This document shows, one piece after another, positions 35,637-41,311 of a DNA stretch of 41,311 nucleotides. The first letter of the stretch is position 1. The number at the start of each line of letters is the position of its first letter. The notes below the pieces were generated by a model that was given only the letters and a program-made list of their open reading frames with translations, made no database searches and was not told the origin of the DNA. A program made the position numbers and the translations under genes. The DNA is taken from the NCBI GenBank assembly GCA_947447465.1, contig CANFKE010000037.1:1-41311 (forward strand), written 5' to 3'. The DNA comes from Chitinophagaceae bacterium. GTDB lineage: Bacteria; Bacteroidota; Bacteroidia; Chitinophagales; Chitinophagaceae.

Positions 35637-38600
35637 TTATTTATTGGTAGTAGTATCTTTTTTGTTTTTTCTGAAAATATTTTTGAAGTTGTTGTAGTCC
35701 AGACTTACTATAAAGTTCACACCTGTTTCAGTAACATATCCTTGTAACACACCTTCGTCATAAGACTTTCTATAACCTCTTACCGTATATCGGCCATCAG
35801 AGGTAAGCAGATAATCTGCCGCAAGGTTGGTCGGCACATAGTTGGTTTGTTGTGTAGTGGTTTGAGCGCCCTCCAGTTCAAAGTTATTCCCCACTGTCAG
35901 TTTTAGCCGGTCATCCAATAGCCGTTTAGATGCGGCTACGTTCAGATTGGTTTTTTGTCGAAGGCTTCCGGATGTATAATCTTCGCTCGTTGCCAGATCT
36001 ACTGAAAGATCTACGCCTTTGATCAGTTTATTGGCTGCCTGATTTAGTTGCTCACCAATAAATGTACTTACGCTTTGCAGGGCTGTAAAACCTACACTCG
36101 AAGACGCTTGTGAGCTGAAAGGGTCATCTGAAACAAAGCGATTGAGAATGAGTATGGCAAACACTTGCTTGTTGAGTTCAGAAGTGTCTGTTCTTACCTG
36201 ACTCAGTTTACCCTGTATCACCTCTATCTGGTCTGAGGATAATGGATACACTTTGTCATCAGGCAAACTAAGGTCGAAGTTGATCCCTGGCTGCAAGACC
36301 GGACCTTTTAGGTGCAGATCCACGGCAAATGGTATTCGTTGTTTATAGTAGTTCAGTGCCGCCTGATCTGCTACCTGTCGTTGCACAAGATCATATGGGG
36401 GTACTGTGGCCTCATACACTGCCGTTATATCCATATTGGTCCCTTTGATAGGGTCGCCGGCAAATGTGATGTTGCTGCCATCCTTTATTTTGAATTTGCG
36501 TTTGATAAAATTATAGTTCAATTGGTAAGCGCCGTCATGTAAAGCATAATTACCGGTAAGGCCAATAGTGCCGCCGGGTGCTACTGACGCATTCAACGAT
36601 GCATCTCCGCGAACACTGATGAAGTCGCCCGATGCCTGATCTATGATAAGACTGAATTGTGCACTTTTATCTACTACTACATTTACATTGATATCTGATC
36701 CCTTAGCCATTTTGCGGCCTCCTGTGGTGTCCTTTTTCTTGGGTATCAACAGGTTTTCACGACCATTGTTCCTGCTATTCACAAATTTTACTATTCCCTT
36801 CCTGCTTTCAATTTCAGGTGTTTTCTCAGGAGTTACTATGGTCATGTTCGTTCCCTTCAGAATATTCAAAGTGCCATCTACTACGGGTGCTGACGGAGTA
36901 CCTTTTATATCCAGATCTGTAGTAAGGACAAGGTCGCCATAAAATGAGGAATTATCTTTTGCTGTAGAGTGCATGGCCGTCCAGTTTCCGGCTTTGATCT
37001 TCAGGTTCATCTCCGGATCGGTCATTACATGCATATTTACAGTTCCGTCTATGGTCGCCTTATTGTCGGGGCCATCAAGAATATTGAACTTATTGAATTT
37101 GATGATGTCGTCAGCAAATTCAATAGTCTCGGCAGGGAATCTGAATTTAGAATTTATACTGGTTACCGTAGTTCTGAGTTCGTCGGTCTTCAGTGTTCCG
37201 TTTATTTTGGGAGCAGCTATAGTTCCGGTCATATCCAGGTTGCCTCTCACAAAACCACTGCTGTTGTTCACCTGCCCCATTGCCAGTCCCTGAAAGCTTT
37301 TGGCTGCAAGTGCTTTAATATTCATTTTCAGATCAAAATCATTACCATCTTTGCCTGTCAGATAATAATATCCATTGACAGTGATATCATTTTCGAATCC
37401 TTTAAGAGTGATCTTGGTATCTAAAGTATTGCCGGTCTTATTATTTATCTGTGCGCTAAGCGCTCCTAGTGTATCTCCCATTATGGATAGGTCCATTACC
37501 ACCATGTCTCCAGTTACATTTTGTCCTCCGTCACTTGTTTTTTGCAGGCTAGCAGTTGCGCCAAGTATGCCGTTGGCAAGCACTGTATCACCTGCATTCA
37601 CTATGCTGGTTATGTTCGAAAGCAGGAAGTTCGTTATGTCTATTTTTAGTTTTGCATCTGCAGATGGTGCTTCGCTATTGGCTTTTATGTATTGGTTATT
37701 ATTGCTTAGTTCCAACTGCTGAACATAATATCCATCGTGTGTGAGCACTATCTTATTTTCAGGCGATACTTTCCAATTGTTATAGTTGAGCATCATTCCT
37801 TGCTGTAAGGTAATGATCTGCTCATCTCCTTTTTTAGCCATCTCTGCTGCTATAGCAAATCGTGGCTTCTTCAATGAGTCTGCTACTTTTAGGTGAGCTG
37901 TGATCAGGTTTTGTTCCACATTGCCACGCAGGTCTGCATAGTACAGATCCATCCTGCCACTTGATATTTTATCAGAAGTGACCATATAGCTTAGTTCAGA
38001 ATCAGTGCCATTTACGGTAATGGCTCCATTGTAAATAGTATTACTGCCATACACCAGTCGGGGAATATCAATGTTGATCAAAAGGTTCTTTTCATCAAGT
38101 TTTCCATCTATCCTTATAGAGTCAAATTCGGTAAGCCCGGGAATGATACTATGGAGCATTGGTTTGTCAACCAAACTGGCAGACATGCTAAGTTCATATT
38201 TTTCAGGTAGGGTGGTAGTGTCTTTTGGCGGTTTATTTTTTGCTGCATTCGTAGTAGTGTTCGCAAGTATAATGGCGTTTGTATCTGCTACGGGAGGTGT
38301 GTACTTTTGGCTTATCCTATTCCCGAGTATCGCACCTATTTTAGATAGAGGTGTTTTACCTGTTATCCGAAAACTCAGAGCGTCGAAGTAGGCAGTAATG
38401 TCTTGCCCTTTTGTTTCATCAGGTGCAGATGTGATATACATGCTATCAGGATAATACCTTCTCCCATCGGCATTGATGATAGGCTTTTTCCAGGTAAATG
38501 TGCCGGTGGGGTAGTCTGCATTCAATATAGGAAAGTCAGCGTGAATTGTACCTCTTGCTCTCAATTCAGTTGTATATAAGTGTAGGGCCTGCAGGTCTAT

Positions 38601-40679
38601 GCTATCCAATTGTATATCTGCTTTTATAGCCGGGTCTTTTTTGCTGAAGTCTCCGATGGCTGTCATATGCAGTCTAAGATTTTTATCTGCCGATGATAGC
38701 GTGATGTTGCCTGTCGATCTGTTTACCGATCCGTTGAATACAATATCATGGTACAGGTAGTTCTTAGCGCTGGCACTGCTTATAGCCCCTGATAATCCGG
38801 CGCTCATAGTCTTCATATCAAACCCTGTTCCTTGAGCATTCAAGGTTGCGGATATCTCTCCCAGTAAGGTGTCTTGATGCAAAATGCGCCCTACATTCAG
38901 TTTGTTTGTCTGTACCCTTATGTCATATACTTCTTTCCCTTTCCCCGGTGACATAAACAGTGAACCTTTTACATAAGCTGTTCCATCAGTACTCACCATT
39001 ACTATATCTGTTGTGTGATCTTGTATGGTTCCTGATACATTGCCACTTAATCCAAACCTGTCAGGTATTCTTACAGATGTGAGTGCCGATGCAGGTACCC
39101 AATCTTCTACTTCTTTTCTCGATGACTGCAGCTTGTTGATGTGGAAATTGTAATGAATATTTTTGGGCTCAGGCAAGCCTGTTATTTTGCCATTTAGCTC
39201 TACCTCTGTATTATTCATGCTTAGCACATATAGCCTGGCAATGTTCATGTTGTTGAGTTGGCCATTTATTCTTGCATCTACTCTGATCTGTGCTTTCGGA
39301 TATTTTCTGAATATATCCTGATCAGTAAGTTGTGGTGCGAACGCAAGAATATCTTCTATTCCTATCAGGCTCTTGCTCAGATCTATATTCAATTGCAAAT
39401 TACCCGGATCATCCTTCAAAGTACGAAGAGGAGCATAGTGAACTTCCATGTGGTCTTGAATTACCGTATGTGGTGTAAGCACATAAAGATCTTTTAAAGT
39501 AACACCCTTCAGGTCATAATTGAATTTAGTTTTCAATTCCTGAACGATCACACCACACTTTTCTTTCACTGCCAGATGTTGAATGTTGCCTGAGATGCTG
39601 TCGGTAGAATACTTAAGATCGGTCAACTTCAAAGCAAGACCTTGTATATCTAGGTGAGCATAGTCTATTCCCTTCTTTGTGTGAGGTGCTCGCTCATCAT
39701 CCATTTTGAATGCCAGTCCGCCAAGGTCGATCCCTGTTGCGTTAATATGCCATAGCGATTTGTTATCAGCTGCAGCAGAGTCTGTAACTGAGCTTGCCGG
39801 GTTGGTAGGTTTGCCCATCAACAGCTTTGCGGCGGTAGAATTGACCGCCAGTTTGTTGATGTCTATAATATTGTTGAGCAGATCAAATTTCTTAAGCTCA
39901 AGTTGTAATGTTCCAAGATTTACTGCGAATTGTAATTTTCCTGGTTTGTCATTATAGTTGAAGTCGATATGCTGCAGATGAACATGGTCTGCTACTATCT
40001 GCAATTGATTCTTATTATCTATTTTGGTCGTAACAGGTACATAAGAAGTGTCTTGTTCATATGATGTATGTAATCCTGCTACATTCAGATCTTGTATATG
40101 GAACAACATGGACCTCAACTCTATGCGCCTCATGCTCAGCGCCAGATGGTCAAGGTCCACAGTCATTAGTGTACCCCCTTCATGGTCGTCATAATGAGCG
40201 TGAATGTCATCAATGACTAGTTTGTCAACACTTATTGCAAATGAAGAGGTGGTATCTTTAGGTTGACTTGCTGTCTGGTTTCCGGCGAAAGCATTGATGA
40301 TATATGTGTAATTGAAATTACTGTCATTCCTGTTGCGATATACATGTGCATGTACGCCGTTCAATATCATCAATTGTACATCCAGTTTGTTGTGCAATAG
40401 TTCCAGCATGGCCAGATCTATCTTTAGCGTATTGACTGAAAGGAGCGTGTCTTTGGCCTCATCTCCCAGAAAGACGTCATTGAGTACAATATATTTGGGT
40501 AGTCCATAACCCAGATGGCCAATACGAACTTCTGTATGCAGCTTTTTATGTAAAAATGCTTCAGCCTTTACTCTGACAAAATTTTGTCCCCACTGCGTAT
40601 TGAGCATGATAATAGCAGATAGCAGCACCAACAGTACACTACCCACTATATATAAGCTGATCTTTATTACTTTACGCAT
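35637..40679 (-). CDS. tamB: TamB, inner-membrane AsmA/TamB-family protein
   Basis: A 1680-residue protein with one N-terminal membrane helix (about residues 8-27) and a very long periplasmic part made of repeated beta segments, as in the beta-taco grooves of AsmA-like bridge proteins. The C-terminal region (about 1250-1660) carries the TamB domain, including GTNMDITAVYEA, IPFAVDLHLKGPVLQPGINF and QVFAILILNRFVSDDPF. Bridge proteins of this type move phospholipids between membranes and assist outer-membrane assembly. The start has AGGAGGGG immediately before the ATG, closer than an optimal ribosome-binding site. TACATTTA (40726-40733) is a weak promoter candidate. Confidence 0.93.
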   Translation of the reverse strand: MRKVIKISLYIVGSVLLVLLSAIIMLNTQWGQNFVRVKAEAFLHKKLHTEVRIGHLGYGLPKYIVLNDVFLGDEAKDTLLSVNTLKIDLAMLELLHNKLDVQLMILNGVHAHVYRNRNDSNFNYTYIINAFAGNQTASQPKDTTSSFAISVDKLVIDDIHAHYDDHEGGTLMTVDLDHLALSMRRIELRSMLFHIQDLNVAGLHTSYEQDTSYVPVTTKIDNKNQLQIVADHVHLQHIDFNYNDKPGKLQFAVNLGTLQLELKKFDLLNNIIDINKLAVNSTAAKLLMGKPTNPASSVTDSAAADNKSLWHINATGIDLGGLAFKMDDERAPHTKKGIDYAHLDIQGLALKLTDLKYSTDSISGNIQHLAVKEKCGVIVQELKTKFNYDLKGVTLKDLYVLTPHTVIQDHMEVHYAPLRTLKDDPGNLQLNIDLSKSLIGIEDILAFAPQLTDQDIFRKYPKAQIRVDARINGQLNNMNIARLYVLSMNNTEVELNGKITGLPEPKNIHYNFHINKLQSSRKEVEDWVPASALTSVRIPDRFGLSGNVSGTIQDHTTDIVMVSTDGTAYVKGSLFMSPGKGKEVYDIRVQTNKLNVGRILHQDTLLGEISATLNAQGTGFDMKTMSAGLSGAISSASAKNYLYHDIVFNGSVNRSTGNITLSSADKNLRLHMTAIGDFSKKDPAIKADIQLDSIDLQALHLYTTELRARGTIHADFPILNADYPTGTFTWKKPIINADGRRYYPDSMYITSAPDETKGQDITAYFDALSFRITGKTPLSKIGAILGNRISQKYTPPVADTNAIILANTTTNAAKNKPPKDTTTLPEKYELSMSASLVDKPMLHSIIPGLTEFDSIRIDGKLDEKNLLINIDIPRLVYGSNTIYNGAITVNGTDSELSYMVTSDKISSGRMDLYYADLRGNVEQNLITAHLKVADSLKKPRFAIAAEMAKKGDEQIITLQQGMMLNYNNWKVSPENKIVLTHDGYYVQQLELSNNNQYIKANSEAPSADAKLKIDITNFLLSNITSIVNAGDTVLANGILGATASLQKTSDGGQNVTGDMVVMDLSIMGDTLGALSAQINNKTGNTLDTKITLKGFENDITVNGYYYLTGKDGNDFDLKMNIKALAAKSFQGLAMGQVNNSSGFVRGNLDMTGTIAAPKINGTLKTDELRTTVTSINSKFRFPAETIEFADDIIKFNKFNILDGPDNKATIDGTVNMHVMTDPEMNLKIKAGNWTAMHSTAKDNSSFYGDLVLTTDLDIKGTPSAPVVDGTLNILKGTNMTIVTPEKTPEIESRKGIVKFVNSRNNGRENLLIPKKKDTTGGRKMAKGSDINVNVVVDKSAQFSLIIDQASGDFISVRGDASLNASVAPGGTIGLTGNYALHDGAYQLNYNFIKRKFKIKDGSNITFAGDPIKGTNMDITAVYEATVPPYDLVQRQVADQAALNYYKQRIPFAVDLHLKGPVLQPGINFDLSLPDDKVYPLSSDQIEVIQGKLSQVRTDTSELNKQVFAILILNRFVSDDPFSSQASSSVGFTALQSVSTFIGEQLNQAANKLIKGVDLSVDLATSEDYTSGSLRQKTNLNVAASKRLLDDRLKLTVGNNFELEGAQTTTQQTNYVPTNLAADYLLTSDGRYTVRGYRKSYDEGVLQGYVTETGVNFIVSLDYNNFKNIFRKNKKDTTTNK

Positions 40680-41233
40680 CCCCTCCTTTAAGACTTATAA
40701 AATCCATGCCAACCACAGATACTGTAAATGTACAGAATATAGAAGCCGTGGATTTTCATGTTGCAGGGATATAATATTGACTTCGGGTAAAATCAACAGT
40801 AAGTGGAATGGTTATATTTTATTGGACTCTATATATTAGGTGCGAAACGGTATTTTATCTCTAAAATGTTTGGAAATAAGTATTTTTTTTTCTTAGTTTT
40901 ATAACTTGTAAAATCAAAAAGGGTATTGCTGTTGCTTAACTGCAGCATTGTTGTTTTTGTCGTTGTCAATGATTGCTTACAGATCATACTACGGAAGAAT
41001 TGCAGGCTACAGGCGTTTGCTGGTAAGGCTTTCACCATTTTTGCTGATACGATAGAATAGTACAATATTGCCGGGGTAGGGTAAGAAATAATTGCTTTCG
41101 GGTCAGGTATGCAGATCATCATAATTGCATTTTGATTTGTCACATACAAAAAAAAGATTCCGGAAATAAAAATTATTCCTTTCTCGTTATCCTAAAAAGT
41201 ATAATTTTGCAACAAAAATTTAAAAACACTATT
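40680..41233. other. Intergenic region between divergent tamB and acpP
   Basis: A 554-bp AT-rich gap. It holds the acpP promoter at its right end and probably the tamB promoter at its left. A minus-strand frame of 106 codons (40829-41149) exists but has odd composition, no recognisable fold, no clear start signal, and no similarity I know; it is not called as a gene. No RNA gene or strong terminator was recognised. The short stem TGCTG/CAGCA near 40927-40947 is too weak to name. Confidence 0.5.
41180..41209 (+). promoter_or_regulatory. Promoter of acpP
   Basis: -7 box TAATTTTG (41202-41209) matches TAnnTTTG exactly, with TTTC (41180-41183) at a spacing of 18 bp as a possible -33 element. It ends 24 bp before the ATG. 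Confidence 0.55.
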
Positions 41234-41311
41234 ATGTCTGAAATTGCAAATCGCGTTAAGAAAATCATCGTAGACAAACTGGGTGTAGATGAGTCTGAAG
41301 TAACTCCGGAA
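41234..41311 (+). CDS. acpP: Acyl carrier protein, 5' part only
   Basis: The first 26 codons of a gene that runs off the right edge, encoding MSEIANRVKKIIVDKLGVDE and then SEVTPE. This is the first helix and following loop of a fatty-acid acyl carrier protein. The serine that carries phosphopantetheine (DSL motif, around residue 36-38) lies beyond the window. In most bacteria fabF follows, but that cannot be seen here. Confidence 0.95.
   Translation, partial: MSEIANRVKKIIVDKLGVDESEVTPE

Noticed and set aside
40829..41149. Minus-strand open frame of 106 codons upstream of acpP
   Set aside because: The composition is unlike neighbouring proteins (poly-Lys, Thr runs, no recognisable fold), there is no clear ribosome-binding site, and the frame covers likely promoter DNA. 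A similarity search would be needed to revive it.

Overview
The window is a chromosomal segment from a member of the Bacteroidota, most likely the Chitinophagaceae or a close relative. The evidence is: promoter boxes of the Bacteroidota type (TAnnTTTG) upstream of many genes; a TamB gene followed by its outer-membrane partner TamL; a DAHP synthase fused to a C-terminal chorismate mutase; a CarboxypepD_reg-type TonB-dependent receptor; and a Bacteroidota-style tyrosine kinase with a Gly-Tyr tail. The genus cannot be fixed from sequence alone. No rRNA, tRNA, CRISPR array, insertion sequence or phage gene was seen.

Layout. 1-2292: the start of a small conserved gene running off the left edge, two tandem paralogous outer-membrane beta-barrel proteins, and an orphan ABC ATPase. 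2410-17578: a surface-polysaccharide locus. It contains a PHP-type tyrosine phosphatase (CpsB/YwqE), a UDP-sugar 6-dehydrogenase (TviB/WbpA type), a Wza-like export lipoprotein, a Wzc-like tyrosine autokinase, a Wzm/Wzt ABC exporter, two GT2 and two GT4 glycosyltransferases, an SDR epimerase on the opposite strand, and an AsnB-type amidotransferase. 17614-26639: an OmpA-like protein with an unusual C-terminus, a polyprenyl diphosphate synthase followed by an unknown lipoprotein, a methyltransferase downstream of DAHP synthase/chorismate mutase, a small Cys/His-rich exported protein, and a TonB-dependent receptor. 26662-33335: a PhyH-family oxygenase, a zinc alcohol dehydrogenase, a CDF metal exporter, a DUF6159-like membrane protein, dGTPase and QueA. 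33348-40679: the TamB-TamL pair. The right edge cuts the start of acpP.

How it works together. In the polysaccharide locus the dehydrogenase, epimerase and amidotransferase would supply modified (possibly amidated) uronic-acid sugar nucleotides, and the four glycosyltransferases would assemble them. Wzm/Wzt would move the chain across the inner membrane, and Wzc/Wza, under the kinase/phosphatase pair, would carry it out. Having an ABC exporter next to a Wza/Wzc-kinase/CpsB set is noteworthy, because the latter set usually accompanies Wzx/Wzy. No flippase, polymerase or initiating phosphoglycosyltransferase is visible, so the pathway must use genes elsewhere.

Convergent gene pairs are separated by compact symmetrical terminators: two perfect 20-bp inverted repeats, and one hairpin whose loop holds both genes' stop codons. 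No wholly new multi-gene system could be demonstrated. The best candidates for new biology are the hybrid export locus, the repeat-encoded Gly-Tyr tail of the kinase, the altered OmpA domain, and the unknown Cys/His-rich protein beside the TonB receptor.
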